A DNA stretch of 64,000 bases from Catellatospora vulcania (GCF_009720385.1 NZ_ML769304.1:248001-312000), one strand, 5' to 3'; counted from the first letter of the stretch, positions 9,047-17,619 are shown. Notes: a model not told the origin generated them from the letters alone. Numbers and translations: made by a program.

Positions 9047-9661
9047 TCAGCTCTCGACGCCGTCGACTCCGGCTATCGCGGCCAGGTCCTCCGCAGGCAG
9101 GTCCAGCGCATCGGCCACTTCCCGGACGATGACCGGGTGCGGGCTGTGCCCTCCGCCTCGGAGCGCGGCGATGGTGGACATGGCGCGTCCGGTCGCGCGA
9201 GCCAGGTCCTTGATGGACAGGCCCCGGTTGTCCATCAAGCTGCGGAGCAGGGGTCCGAAGGGGTGCGGCTCCGTTCTGCCCGCTTCGGCGAGCGCCGGTC
9301 CGAGTACGACGTCGCCGATCTTGGCTTGGAAGCGCAGCAGGCGGTCACCTTCGAAGCGCACCCGGCCGACGAACGCCGTCGCCGTGCCGTCGCCGGGGCT
9401 GACCGTGCCAGGTACCGAGACCTCGGTGAACCTGTTGCGCTGCCGGTCGTGCTCACTGGGAAACTCGTGCGGATCGGCAGGTTCGACGTGGGTGACCCGC
9501 CAAACCGGGTTCCACCAGGGCAGTTCGAGCAGCAGACCGTCGAAGAAGGGCAGCAGGACCGTCAGATCGACCTGTTGCCGACGCTCGATGTCCCGGTACC
9601 GCGGCCAGTAGTTCAAGGCCTGCAAGACCGCGGGCTCCAGCGTACGGCCGACGACGTCCAC
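9047..9661 (-). CDS. XRE-family helix-turn-helix protein with N-terminal sensor-like domain
   Basis: 204-aa protein whose C-terminal 70 residues form a Cro/CI-type HTH (LRSLMDNRGLSIKDLARATGR, written as two adjoining helices around SIKDLARATG, then STIAALRGG). Residues 1-125 form a mixed alpha/beta domain with many aromatic residues (ELPWWNPVWRVTH) that I do not recognise. It probably senses an effector or partner. GTG 9661 follows a -10 hexamer. A DNA-binding role is likely; its target is not evident. Confidence 0.75.
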   Translation of the reverse strand: MDVVGRTLEPAVLQALNYWPRYRDIERRQQVDLTVLLPFFDGLLLELPWWNPVWRVTHVEPADPHEFPSEHDRQRNRFTEVSVPGTVSPGDGTATAFVGRVRFEGDRLLRFQAKIGDVVLGPALAEAGRTEPHPFGPLLRSLMDNRGLSIKDLARATGRAMSTIAALRGGGHSPHPVIVREVADALDLPAEDLAAIAGVDGVES

Positions 9662-9667
9662 GGTCGG

Positions 9668-9673
9668 ATGCTA
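9668..9673 (-). promoter_or_regulatory. -10 element of XRE regulator gene
   Basis: Minus-strand TAGCAT with a 6-nt gap to GTG 9661. Confidence 0.5.
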
Positions 9674-9727
9674 CGTCGGACCCGCTCTGTCGGCGCCAGC
9701 CGAGTCAGCGACCACACCCCGACCCCG

Positions 9728-10072
9728 TCATGCCTCCGGCCCGGAAGCCACTCCTTCGAAGGTCAGGCGAAGCCAGCCGGTCAAGGACAGCACCTGCCAC
9801 ACCATCAACGCGTTACCGGCCGGCTCGACCCGGAACCTCGCCTCACTGCCGGCAGGCACGTCAACCGTGACCTGCGGGCTGCCCGTCCAGTCGATGGTGG
9901 CCCGCACCTGGTGTCGCCCGGGGTGCACCGGCACGCGAACCACCTGGCCCCGGCGAATCTCGCCGATCACGGAGCCGTCCACGACGAGGCAGTACGCCCG
10001 CATACGGTCCCGCCAGCCGCCCCGCGGACGGTAGAAGGCAACGGTCGAAACTTCGGTCACAAAGATCATCAT
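9728..10072 (-). CDS. Small beta-sandwich hypothetical protein
   Basis: About 114 aa with no signal peptide. The sequence alternates short beta strands (CLVVDGSVIGEIRRGQVVRV, PGRHQVRATIDW, TVDVPAGSEARFRVEP), like PEGA or carboxypeptidase-regulatory-like folds that decorate surface or peptidoglycan proteins. The C-terminus is hydrophobic (LMVWQVLSLTGWLRL). Two adjacent ATGs (10072, 10069) and a later GTG are possible starts. Function unknown. It is transcribed toward, and possibly with, the XRE gene. Confidence 0.6.
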   Translation of the reverse strand: MMIFVTEVSTVAFYRPRGGWRDRMRAYCLVVDGSVIGEIRRGQVVRVPVHPGRHQVRATIDWTGSPQVTVDVPAGSEARFRVEPAGNALMVWQVLSLTGWLRLTFEGVASGPEA

Positions 10073-10341
10073 GCAGGATCGCCGCACGTCAAGCTCCCCT
10101 GACCCGGGTGTACACGCACACCTCGGCCGCGGCTGTGAAGATCACCGTCGGCTGGCCGCCCGGCACAGTGCCTGGCAGACTGCGCCCGTGTACAGGATCT
10201 CGAGGTTGACTCTTGTGCCGCGGACTCACCAGCTGCTGAGTGAACGCGGCGCTGCTCGCTCTCAGGCATCGGGCTGCACCAGCTGCCGCCGGTGATCGAA
10301 TACAGGTTTGCGTGCACCCGCTGACCTGGGATGCTGTCCCG

Positions 10342-10770
10342 GTGACCGCCATCCGCTCCGTGATCCTGGTGGGGCTGTTCTCCGCGAAGGAGCGCGATCA
10401 CCAAAGCCGCCTCGACGCGCTGCAGGCACGGGTGATCGCGCTGGGCGGACAGGTGCTGGACCGGTTCGTCCAGCGCAGAAGCGTCTCCGACGGCGGGGTG
10501 CGGCTGATGTCCGCGCCGCTGTCGCGCCGTTTCCTCATCCGCCCTGGAAAACTGGCCGAGATCGCCGCGACCTGTGCGAGCAAGAACATCGACGCTGTCG
10601 TCTTCATCAACGACCTGAGCGATTACCAGCGCCGATGGCTGGCGGATCGCCTGGAACGCCCGGTGCTCACCCAGGCCGACCTCGACCGGTCAGCGCGAGG
10701 CCTCCCCACTCCGAGCCGGTCTCCGCACGGTGCCGGCCGCGGTCGCGAGCCCCGTCGCCGCCACCGGTAG
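10342..10770 (+). CDS. Stand-alone HflX N-terminal-domain protein
   Basis: 142 aa matching only the N-terminal nucleotide-binding domain of the ribosome-associated GTPase HflX. It has an alpha/beta region with RSVILVGLFSAKERD, a conserved strand ending VLDRFVQRRS, a glycine-linked helix LIRPGKLAEIAATC, and VVFINDLSDYQRRWLADRL. In HflX the G domain (GxxxxGKS) follows; here the protein ends after 25 residues of Pro/Arg-rich tail with no P-loop. It may be a remnant or a domain working in trans. The start at GTG 10342 matches the domain edge; the longer frame upstream is non-conserved. The 269 bp before it hold no gene I can support. Confidence 0.6.
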   Translation: MTAIRSVILVGLFSAKERDHQSRLDALQARVIALGGQVLDRFVQRRSVSDGGVRLMSAPLSRRFLIRPGKLAEIAATCASKNIDAVVFINDLSDYQRRWLADRLERPVLTQADLDRSARGLPTPSRSPHGAGRGREPRRRHR

Positions 10771-10925
10771 CAACGCACATCGTCCGTGGCCGATGCCGAG
10801 AGGTCGGGCACATCCGGGAACCGGACGCGGCCGACCGCCGACCAACGCTGACCGAGCCGCCAGGGCCGACGGCGTCCAGCGCGCCACCGGCCCGGTTCGG
10901 CGACGGTGTCGGGTTGGGGAGGATC

Positions 10926-13355
10926 GTGGACATCTCGGTCAGGGCGCGTCGTGCGCCGCACTGGCTGCTCGCGGTGGTCGCGGGGCTGGCGGCGGCGCTG
11001 CTGCCGTCCGGCACGGCCTGGGCGCACGAGGTCGGCGGGGTCGGCGCGACGAACTTCGCCACCACGCTGTCCGCGCTGTCGCCCGCCGTGCCCGGGGTCA
11101 GCCTGGCCGTGGTCGAGAACGGCTCCCGGCTGGAGCTGCGCAACACCACCGGCCGCGAGGTCGTGGTACGCGGCTACAGCGACGAGCCGTACGCCCGGAT
11201 CGGCCCTGACGGCGTCTGGCTCAACGACAGCTCGCCGGCCACGTATCTCAACACCGACCGGTTCGCGAGCACGACAGTGCCCGCCGACGCCGACCCGGCC
11301 GCCCCGCCGCGCTGGCGCAAGATCTCCGACGAGACCGTGCACCGCTGGCATGACCACCGCATCCACTGGATGCTCAGCACCCTGCCCACCGCGGTGGCCG
11401 CAGCCCCGACCGCCGCGCACCGGGTGTCGGACTGGCACGTCGACCTCGACCACGACGGCGCTGTCCTGTCCGCCACCGGGTCCCTGGACTGGGTCCCCGG
11501 TCCCTCCCCCACCCCGTGGTACCTGCTCGCCGCCGTGTCCGCGCTGCTCGTCGTCGGGGCGGTGTTCACCCGCCGGGCGCATGCGCTGATCGCCGCCGCG
11601 CTGGGCGCGCTGGTCGCCGCGGACGTGCTGCACGCGGCGGGGATCGCGCTGGTCACCACCGGCAACGTGCCCGAACGGATCAGCGCGTTCTTCGGCGACG
11701 GCATGACCGGCCTGCTCATCTGGCCGTTCGGCCTCGCGGCGGCGGTGCTGATCGCCAGGCGGGCGACCTTCCTCGGGTTCGTGGCGATGGGCGTCGGCGG
11801 GCTGCTGTCGTCGATGATGGCGCTGGACGACGCGCCGGTGTGGTGGCGCTCGTCGGCCCCGTCGGCGCTGCCCGCCGACCTGAACCGCGCGGGCGTGGCC
11901 CTGGTCGTCGGCCTGGGTGCGGGCCTGCTGCTGGCGGGACCGCTGCTGTGGCGGCGGTTCAAGCCCGCGTCCCACCGGGCGGTGTCTACCGACAGCCCGG
12001 AAACTGCCGCGCCCGCCGTACGGGATGATGCTCCGCCGGTGGTGCTGGGTGCCCGCGCCGCTCGCGCAGCGGCGGCCCCGCCGACCGACGAGGCAGCCCC
12101 TGAGCAGGCCGGGGCCGCCACCGTGGGCCGTCGAGGCTTCGCGGGCACGCTGGCTGCCGGCGGGGTCGGGGCGATCCTCGGCGGGGCGGCCGGCATCGCC
12201 GCAGGGACCCCCGGCGAGCCGGCGGCACCGTCCGGCGGTACTCCGGCCGAGCCGCTGACGGGCGTCGGCGCGACCCGGATCGCGTTCCACGGCGAGCGCC
12301 AGGCGGGCATCAGCACCCCGGCCCGCCCGCAGGCCCAGCTGCGGATCGTCGCGTTCGACCTCGCCGACGGCGTCGACCGGGCGGGGCTGCAGGGCCTGCT
12401 GCGCCGCTGGACCCAGGCCGCCGCGCAGCTCAGCCAGGGCCTGCCGCTCGGCGACACCGGCGACGACGTGGTGAGCGGTTCGGGGCCGTCGTCGCTGACG
12501 GTCACGGTCGGGTTCGGGCCGAGCCTGTTCGGCAAGGCGGGCCTGCCGACGTCCGCCCGGCCCGCCGAGCTGACGCCGCTGCCTGCGTTCCCCGGCGAGC
12601 AGCTGGACGCCGCGCGCAGCGACGGCGATCTCTGCCTGCTGGTGCACGCCGACGACGCGCTCGTCGCGTTCCGCGCCGCGCGGGCGCTGACCCGGCTGGC
12701 CGCCCCGCAGGCCCGGGTGCGCTGGCAGCTGGACGGGTTCAACACCAGCCCCGGTGTCACGCCCAAGGCCGCGACCGGCCGCAACCTGATGGGCCAGCTC
12801 GACGGCACCAACAACCCGCAGCCCGCCGACGAGGACTTCACCTCGAAGGTGTACGTCACCGACCCGGCCGCCCCGGCCTGGCTGCGTGGCGGGTCGGTGC
12901 TGGTGGTGCGCCGGATCCGGATGCTGCTCGACGACTGGGACGCCCAGCCCCGGCAGGCGCAGGAGCGGGTCATCGGCCGGCACAAGGACACCGGTGCGCC
13001 GCTCAGCGGCGGGCAGGAGCGCACCCCGGCGAACTTCGGCACCACCACCGGCGACGGGGCGCCGGCCATCCCTGCCGACGCGCACATCCGGCTGGCCACG
13101 CCCGCGTTCAACAACGGCGCGGCGATGCTGCGGCGCGGGTACTCGTACACCGACGGGGACGCGGCCGGGCTGATCTTCCTGGCCTGGCAGGCCGACCCGC
13201 GGCGCGGCTTCGTCCCCGTCCAGCAGCGCCTGGCCGCCGCGGACGCCCTCAACCGGTTCATCAGGCACGAGACCAGCGCCCTGTTCGCGATGCCGCACGG
13301 CGTCACGCCCGGTGGACACCTCGGTCAGGACCTTTTCGGAGACGACCCCGCATGA
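10926..13355 (+). CDS. Polytopic copper-type membrane domain fused to DyP peroxidase
   Basis: 809 aa. Residues 1-33 are a signal peptide (cut after AWA leaves His34 N-terminal, as in CopC-like copper proteins). Residues 34-190 form an extracytoplasmic domain with HRWHDHRIHW (139-148). Five hydrophobic helices follow between about 195 and 342, then a charged loop. A twin-arginine-like GRRGFAGTLAAGG (401-413) enters a sixth helix. Residues 448-809 are a dye-decolourising haem peroxidase: GQLDGTNNP (623-631, catalytic Asp626), AHIRLATP with proximal His720, and LRRGYSYTDG. RBS ggggagg precedes GTG 10926. The helix count puts the peroxidase outside. The cupredoxin gene overlaps its stop. Confidence 0.78.
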   Translation: MDISVRARRAPHWLLAVVAGLAAALLPSGTAWAHEVGGVGATNFATTLSALSPAVPGVSLAVVENGSRLELRNTTGREVVVRGYSDEPYARIGPDGVWLNDSSPATYLNTDRFASTTVPADADPAAPPRWRKISDETVHRWHDHRIHWMLSTLPTAVAAAPTAAHRVSDWHVDLDHDGAVLSATGSLDWVPGPSPTPWYLLAAVSALLVVGAVFTRRAHALIAAALGALVAADVLHAAGIALVTTGNVPERISAFFGDGMTGLLIWPFGLAAAVLIARRATFLGFVAMGVGGLLSSMMALDDAPVWWRSSAPSALPADLNRAGVALVVGLGAGLLLAGPLLWRRFKPASHRAVSTDSPETAAPAVRDDAPPVVLGARAARAAAAPPTDEAAPEQAGAATVGRRGFAGTLAAGGVGAILGGAAGIAAGTPGEPAAPSGGTPAEPLTGVGATRIAFHGERQAGISTPARPQAQLRIVAFDLADGVDRAGLQGLLRRWTQAAAQLSQGLPLGDTGDDVVSGSGPSSLTVTVGFGPSLFGKAGLPTSARPAELTPLPAFPGEQLDAARSDGDLCLLVHADDALVAFRAARALTRLAAPQARVRWQLDGFNTSPGVTPKAATGRNLMGQLDGTNNPQPADEDFTSKVYVTDPAAPAWLRGGSVLVVRRIRMLLDDWDAQPRQAQERVIGRHKDTGAPLSGGQERTPANFGTTTGDGAPAIPADAHIRLATPAFNNGAAMLRRGYSYTDGDAAGLIFLAWQADPRRGFVPVQQRLAAADALNRFIRHETSALFAMPHGVTPGGHLGQDLFGDDPA

Positions 13356-13849
13356 CATCCACGCCCCGTGAGACAAGCCCGCGCCTGACCGCCTCGTCGC
13401 GGCTGCGGGCGATTCCCCGCCTGCTGACGGCGTCCGGTGCGCTGGCGGTGACGTTCGCGCTGTCCGGGTGCGCACTGTGGGGGCTGGAGGGCGGCCCTGA
13501 CGCGCAGGGGGCCGCCACGCCCCCTGCGGCCGTCACCGCCCCGCCCGCCGTCGCGGCGGTCCTGGGTGCGGACGGCGTACAGCGCATCGAGATCACCGTG
13601 GACGACGAGCTGCGGTTGACGCCGCAGGTGGTGACGGCTCGGCCGGGCCGGATCGAGCTGACGTTCCGCAACGTCGGGCTGACCCCGCACGACATCGCGC
13701 TGCGCATCCCGGCCGGGGCGGGCACCGGCAACATCAACGGCTCGGCGAGCGACACGGTGACCGTCGAGATCAGCGAGCCGGGCGCCTACCCGATGCCCTG
13801 CCTGTATCACGGCACGTCCGGCATGCGAGGCACCCTCCAGATCCGGTGA
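13352..13849 (+). CDS. Cupredoxin-domain lipoprotein
   Basis: 165-aa secreted lipoprotein: basic N-terminus, hydrophobic segment and lipobox LSGC near residue 39. An Ala/Pro linker leads to a single cupredoxin-like beta barrel. Type-1 copper ligands are visible as His in LTPHDIAL and the C-terminal C-x2-H-x4-M loop (PMPCLYHGTSGM). The ATG sits in ATGA with the DyP gene stop, so the two are co-translated. It probably passes electrons or copper to the fused peroxidase, comparable to the EfeO cupredoxin/EfeB pair or the copper-handling partners of Streptomyces DyP proteins (inference). Confidence 0.85.
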   Translation: MTSTPRETSPRLTASSRLRAIPRLLTASGALAVTFALSGCALWGLEGGPDAQGAATPPAAVTAPPAVAAVLGADGVQRIEITVDDELRLTPQVVTARPGRIELTFRNVGLTPHDIALRIPAGAGTGNINGSASDTVTVEISEPGAYPMPCLYHGTSGMRGTLQIR

Positions 13850-13891
13850 CCGGAGGCGGCCGGCCGGGCCGACGGCGTCGGACCCGGTCCC

Positions 13892-13897
13892 TATCGT
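13892..13897 (+). promoter_or_regulatory. -10 element of VOC gene
   Basis: TATCGT followed by 7 nt and ATG 13905; it separates this gene from the peroxidase operon ending 55 bp earlier. Confidence 0.5.
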
Positions 13898-13904
13898 CGG
13901 GGAC

Positions 13905-14345
13905 ATGACGATCAAACGTATGGACAACGTCGGCATCGTCGTCGACGACCTCGACGCCGCCGTCGCCTTCTTCACCGAACTCGGCATGGAGCCGGAAGGC
14001 AGGATGCCGATCGAAGGAAGCTGGGCGGGAGACGTCGTCGGGCTCGCCGGAACACGGAGCGAGGTCGCGATGATGCGGATCCCGAACGCCCCGGGGCGGC
14101 TCGAACTCGTGACGTACCACCACCCGAAGGCGATCACCCCCGAGCCCGCGATCACCCCGGCGAACACGCTGGGCCTGCACCGCGTCATGTTCGCCGTCGA
14201 CGACCTCGAGGGCACCCTGGCCCGCCTCCGCCCGCACGGCGCCGAACTCGTCGGCGAGGTGACCCGCTACGAGGACAGCTACCTGCTCTGCTATCTGCGC
14301 GGGCCGAGCGGGATCATCCTCGCGCTGGCCGAGCAGCTGAGCTGA
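13905..14345 (+). CDS. VOC-family (glyoxalase/bleomycin resistance) protein
   Basis: 146 aa containing the paired beta-alpha-beta-beta-beta modules of the vicinal oxygen chelate fold: MDNVGIVVDDLDAAVAFFTEL at the start (two adjoining pieces), GLHRVMFAVDDLEGTLARL in the second module, and a terminal strand YLRGPSGIILALAEQ. The last Glu and the module-2 His are plausible metal ligands. Related proteins include methylmalonyl-CoA epimerases, dioxygenases and drug-binding proteins, so the reaction is open. Its 3' end overlaps the convergent transporter gene by 32 bp. Confidence 0.82.
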   Translation: MTIKRMDNVGIVVDDLDAAVAFFTELGMEPEGRMPIEGSWAGDVVGLAGTRSEVAMMRIPNAPGRLELVTYHHPKAITPEPAITPANTLGLHRVMFAVDDLEGTLARLRPHGAELVGEVTRYEDSYLLCYLRGPSGIILALAEQLS

Positions 14346-15291
14346 GCGGCCTGGACGTCTCCGGGGGCAACGGCGGGACGGTCCCACCCGATCGCGCCAT
14401 GTCACGCAGCCCGGCCTTCAGTCCCGTGGTCGCGCCGAGGACCAGGCCGCCGGCCACGACGAGTACGCCCAGCACCTGGCTGAGGTCCGGCATCGCCCGG
14501 TCCTGCAGCGCGGTGGCGACGAGCGTGGCGGCGGGCACCACGCCGGTGAACATGCCCGCTCGTTCGACGCCGAGTCTGCCCAGCCCGGTGAACCAGGCCA
14601 GGAACGCGACGACGGTCATCAGCACGGCCAGGTAGAGCAGGGTCAGCGTCTCGGTCGCGGTGGGCGGCCGCAGCCGGCCCGCCTCCCCGGCGACCAGCGC
14701 CGCGACGGCCAGCATCGGCACCGCGAGCCCGCAGCTCCACGCCGACACCCGCACCGCGCCGAGCCGCGGCAGCACGATCGCGGCCAGCAGCGAGAACATC
14801 ACCTCGCAGACGAGGGTGCCCAGGGCGGCGAGGGTGCCGACGGTGTCTGTCGCGCCGGTGCCGTGCACCAGCGCCGTGCCGCCGACGACGATCAGCGCGG
14901 CCACCACGAGGCGGGCGGCGGGGCGCTCGCGGCGCAGCAGCGGGCCGGTGAGGGCGAGCCCGAGCGGCGCGGCCCCGACGACGGTGCCGACGACGGCCGG
15001 GTCGGCGTGCTCCAGCGCGGTCAGCAGCAGCACGTTGAACAGCACCAGGCCGAACAGGGCGACCCCGGCCAGCACCAGCAGCTCGCGGCGGTCGGGGCGC
15101 ACGGCGACGCCGCGTAGCCGCGGGAACAGCCGCAGCAGCGCGGCCAGCAGGGCGGCGGCGAGCGTGTACCGCACGGTCTGGCCGGTGAGCACCGGGTAGT
15201 CGAGCAGCAGGCGGCTCAGGCTGAACGAGCCGCCGAGGATGATCATGCCGAAGGTGCACAGGGCCGCTCCGGCGTAGCTGTCACGGTTCAC
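14314..15291 (-). CDS. EamA/DMT-family transporter
   Basis: 325-aa membrane protein with about ten hydrophobic helices in two EamA repeats. The first starts AALCTFGMIILGGSFSLSR; the second follows TLVCEVMFSLLAAIVLPRLG. DMT proteins export amino acids, metabolites or drugs. GTG 15291 is chosen because TAGCGT stands 7 nt upstream; a longer frame runs into the regulator. It diverges from a MocR-type regulator, a common pairing in which the regulator senses PLP or an amino compound and controls the exporter. Confidence 0.82.
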   Translation of the reverse strand: MNRDSYAGAALCTFGMIILGGSFSLSRLLLDYPVLTGQTVRYTLAAALLAALLRLFPRLRGVAVRPDRRELLVLAGVALFGLVLFNVLLLTALEHADPAVVGTVVGAAPLGLALTGPLLRRERPAARLVVAALIVVGGTALVHGTGATDTVGTLAALGTLVCEVMFSLLAAIVLPRLGAVRVSAWSCGLAVPMLAVAALVAGEAGRLRPPTATETLTLLYLAVLMTVVAFLAWFTGLGRLGVERAGMFTGVVPAATLVATALQDRAMPDLSQVLGVLVVAGGLVLGATTGLKAGLRDMARSGGTVPPLPPETSRPLSSAARPARG

Positions 15292-15298
15292 GTCCCTG

Positions 15299-15304
15299 AC
15301 GCTA
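15299..15304 (-). promoter_or_regulatory. -10 element of EamA transporter gene
   Basis: Minus-strand TAGCGT, 7 nt before GTG 15291. It lies in the 67-bp space shared with the MocR gene, so regulator binding here would touch both promoters. Confidence 0.5.
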
Positions 15305-15358
15305 TGGTGGCTTTGGTACACCCGACAGAGCCACTTGCCGCACCGAATCGAGGACCAC

Positions 15359-16726
15359 TTGGCGGTACGCGAAGCGCTGGTCGACCTGGACCGCTCCCGC
15401 CCCGGTGTCGGCGAGCGGCTGACCGGGGCACTGCGTGACGCCATCGCCCAGCAGCGCATCGCGCCGGGCACCCGGCTGCCGTCCAGCCGGGACCTCGCCG
15501 CCGACCTCGGCGTGTCCCGCGGGCTCGTGGTGAGCGCCTACGAGCAGCTCAGCGCCGAAGGCAGGCTGGTGAGCAGGCGCGGCTCGGGCACCGTCGTCGC
15601 GCCGGCCGCGGCCGAGGCCGCCGTGCCCGGTCCGCTGTCGTCCCCACCCGCGCCGACCGGCGTCGCGCCGCTGCGTCCCGGCGTGCCGGACCTGGGCATG
15701 TTCCCGCGGGCGGCGTGGCGGCGGGCGTACGAGCGGGCGCTGGCCACGGCCCTGGACACCGACCTGGACTACACCGATCCGGCCGGCGTGCCGCGGCTGC
15801 GCGCGGAGCTGGCGAGCTACCTCGGCCGGGTACGCGCGGCGCGGGTGAGCCCGGACGCGGTCGTGGTCACCACCGGCGCGGCCCAGGCGCTGAGCCTGCT
15901 CGGCCGGGTCCTGGCGGCACGAGGCATGCACGAGGTGGGCGTGGAGGATCCGGGCAGCGCGGGCATCCGCGACCACCTGCTGGCGCACGGGCTGCGCCTG
16001 CGGCCGGTGCCCGTCGACGACCGCGGGCTGGTGGTCTCCGCGCTGGGCGAGGTGCACGCGGTGTTCGTGACGCCCGCACACCAGTTCCCGGTCGGCGCGG
16101 TGCTGGCCCCGGACCGCCGCGCCGAGTTGATCGCCTGGGCGCGGCGCACCGGCGGCCTGGTCATCGAGGACGACTACGACGCCGAGTTCCGCTACGACCG
16201 CGAGCCGGTCGGCTGCCTGCAGGGGCTAGCCCCGGACGTGGTGGCGCTGGTCGGCTCGGCCAGCAAGGCGCTCGCGCCGGGTCTGCGGCGGGGCTGGCTC
16301 GCGCCGCCGCCGGGCTGGCTGGCCGCGGTGCGCCAGGCCAAGTGCGACGCCGACATGGGCGGCTCGGCCCTGGAGCAGCTGGCCTTCGCCGAACTGCTCG
16401 CGAGCGGCGGCTACGACCGGCACCTGCGGCGGGCCCGCCGCGCCCAGCGCACCCGCCGCGACGCCCTGGTCGGCGCGCTGCGACGGCACCTGCCGCAGGC
16501 CCGGGTCTCCGGCATCGCCGCGGGACTGCACCTGGTCGCCGAGCTGCCGGCGGCGATCGACGACCACGCCCTGGCCGCCCGTGCCCGCGCCGCCGGGCTC
16601 GGCCCGCTGGCCCTGTCCGACCTGCGCCTGGGCACGACCGGCCCGCCGGGGCTGGTGCTCGGCTACGCCGCGCAGTCCCCCGACGAGCTGGCGGCCGCCG
16701 TGGCGGCACTGGCCGACCTTCTGTAA
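15359..16726 (+). CDS. MocR/PdxR-family regulator (GntR-HTH + aminotransferase)
   Basis: 455 aa. Residues about 10-75 are a GntR winged helix (RIAPGTRLPSSRDLAADLGV, SRGLVVSAYEQL, GSGTVV). Residues about 110-455 are a class I aminotransferase-like effector domain with VTTGAAQAL, VEDPGSAG, VIEDDYDAEFRYDREPVG and SASKALAPGLRRG, whose Lys should bind PLP. Such proteins are PLP-dependent activators or repressors. TTG 15359 is preferred because GAGGA lies 5 nt upstream; another in-frame TTG at 15335 has no ribosome site. Confidence 0.85.
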   Translation: MAVREALVDLDRSRPGVGERLTGALRDAIAQQRIAPGTRLPSSRDLAADLGVSRGLVVSAYEQLSAEGRLVSRRGSGTVVAPAAAEAAVPGPLSSPPAPTGVAPLRPGVPDLGMFPRAAWRRAYERALATALDTDLDYTDPAGVPRLRAELASYLGRVRAARVSPDAVVVTTGAAQALSLLGRVLAARGMHEVGVEDPGSAGIRDHLLAHGLRLRPVPVDDRGLVVSALGEVHAVFVTPAHQFPVGAVLAPDRRAELIAWARRTGGLVIEDDYDAEFRYDREPVGCLQGLAPDVVALVGSASKALAPGLRRGWLAPPPGWLAAVRQAKCDADMGGSALEQLAFAELLASGGYDRHLRRARRAQRTRRDALVGALRRHLPQARVSGIAAGLHLVAELPAAIDDHALAARARAAGLGPLALSDLRLGTTGPPGLVLGYAAQSPDELAAAVAALADLL

Positions 16727-16808
16727 CGACCCTTTACGTAGCCGCACATAACACATCGGCGCGCATGATCAGCTGGTGGTCGGTGATCGTCTCAACCCGC
16801 GGCGGTGG

Positions 16809-16814
16809 CAATCT
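16809..16814 (+). promoter_or_regulatory. -10-like element of methyltransferase gene
   Basis: CAATCT with a 6-nt gap to GTG 16821. Confidence 0.4.
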
Positions 16815-16820
16815 GATCGT

Positions 16821-17495
16821 GTGTCACGCCCCTCCGGAACTGCCGAGCACTGGCAGTCCGTCTACCACCGCACCGCTGCGCACCAGGTCAGCTGGTACCA
16901 GGCCGAGCCCGCCGTGTCCGTGCGGCTGGTCGAGTCAGCCGGCCCCGGCCGCTCCGTCATCGACGTCGGAGCCGGCGCCTCCACCCTCGTCGACGTGCTG
17001 CTCGAACGCGGCTACACCGACGTCACCGTGCTGGACATCGCCGCGTCCGCGCTCGAGGCCGCCCGACAGCGGGTCGGCGCGCGCGCCGGCGCCGCGCACT
17101 GGATGAACCGCGACCTGCTCACGTGGGCCCCGCTGCGGCACTACGACGTGTGGCACGACCGGGCCGTGTTCCACTTCCTCACCGACCCGGCGGACCGCGA
17201 CCGCTACCGCCGCGTGCTCGACGCCGCCGTCGCGCCCGGCGGCCAGATCGTCATCGGCGCGTTCTCCGAGGCCGGTCCGGAGACCTGCTCGGGCCTGCCG
17301 GTGGCGCGTTTCCACCAGGAGAGCCTGGCCGTGCAGTTCCCCGGCTTCCAGGTCGTGCAGGTCGAACGCGAGCACCACTTCACGCCGTCGGGCGAGCTGC
17401 AGCCGTTCCTGTGGCTGCGTATGGCGCGTACCCCCGGCACCGGCCCGTCGGAATGGCGGCCCGAGCCCGCGCCACGGCCCGGACGCCTGTACTGA
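16821..17495 (+). CDS. Class I SAM-dependent methyltransferase
   Basis: 224 aa. It has motif I VIDVGAGASTLVDVLLERG near residues 45-63, motif II acidic strand VTVLDIAA, a motif III-like YDVWHDRAVFHFLT, and a post-motif PGGQIVIGAFSEAGPETCSG loop. The N-terminal AEHWQSVYHRTAAHQVSWYQ pattern is typical of small thiopurine/tellurite-type methyltransferases, so a thiol or metalloid acceptor is possible but unproven. GTG 16821 places the family N-terminus at the start; an ATG at 16776 would add 15 non-conserved residues. Confidence 0.82.
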   Translation: MSRPSGTAEHWQSVYHRTAAHQVSWYQAEPAVSVRLVESAGPGRSVIDVGAGASTLVDVLLERGYTDVTVLDIAASALEAARQRVGARAGAAHWMNRDLLTWAPLRHYDVWHDRAVFHFLTDPADRDRYRRVLDAAVAPGGQIVIGAFSEAGPETCSGLPVARFHQESLAVQFPGFQVVQVEREHHFTPSGELQPFLWLRMARTPGTGPSEWRPEPAPRPGRLY

Positions 17496-17499
17496 GCTC

Positions 17500-17533
17500 G
17501 CTGAGCCGCGGGGCGACCACCCCGCGGATCAGC
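17500..17533 (+). terminator. Strong hairpin after methyltransferase gene
   Basis: Arms GCTGA/TCAGC flank CCGCGGGG(6 nt)CCCCGCGG, with one mismatch between inner and outer stems. There is no T tract, as is common for actinomycete terminators. Confidence 0.6.
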
Positions 17534-17619
17534 GACGATCGACGCGGGCAGGCGCATCGGCGGGCCGCGCCTGTCGCGGTCTCGCGGGCGAGGGACCGTC
17601 GTGCTTGGACCGTGCGCGT

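Noticed and set aside
10926-13355. Two separate genes instead of a fusion
   Set aside because: The frame is uninterrupted, there is no internal start with a ribosome site near the domain border, and the helix and RR arrangement makes sense as one chain.
10623-13475. 950-codon open frame antisense to the DyP fusion
   Set aside because: Arg/Gly/Pro-rich low-complexity translation with no domain; it arises from GC-rich third positions of the real gene.
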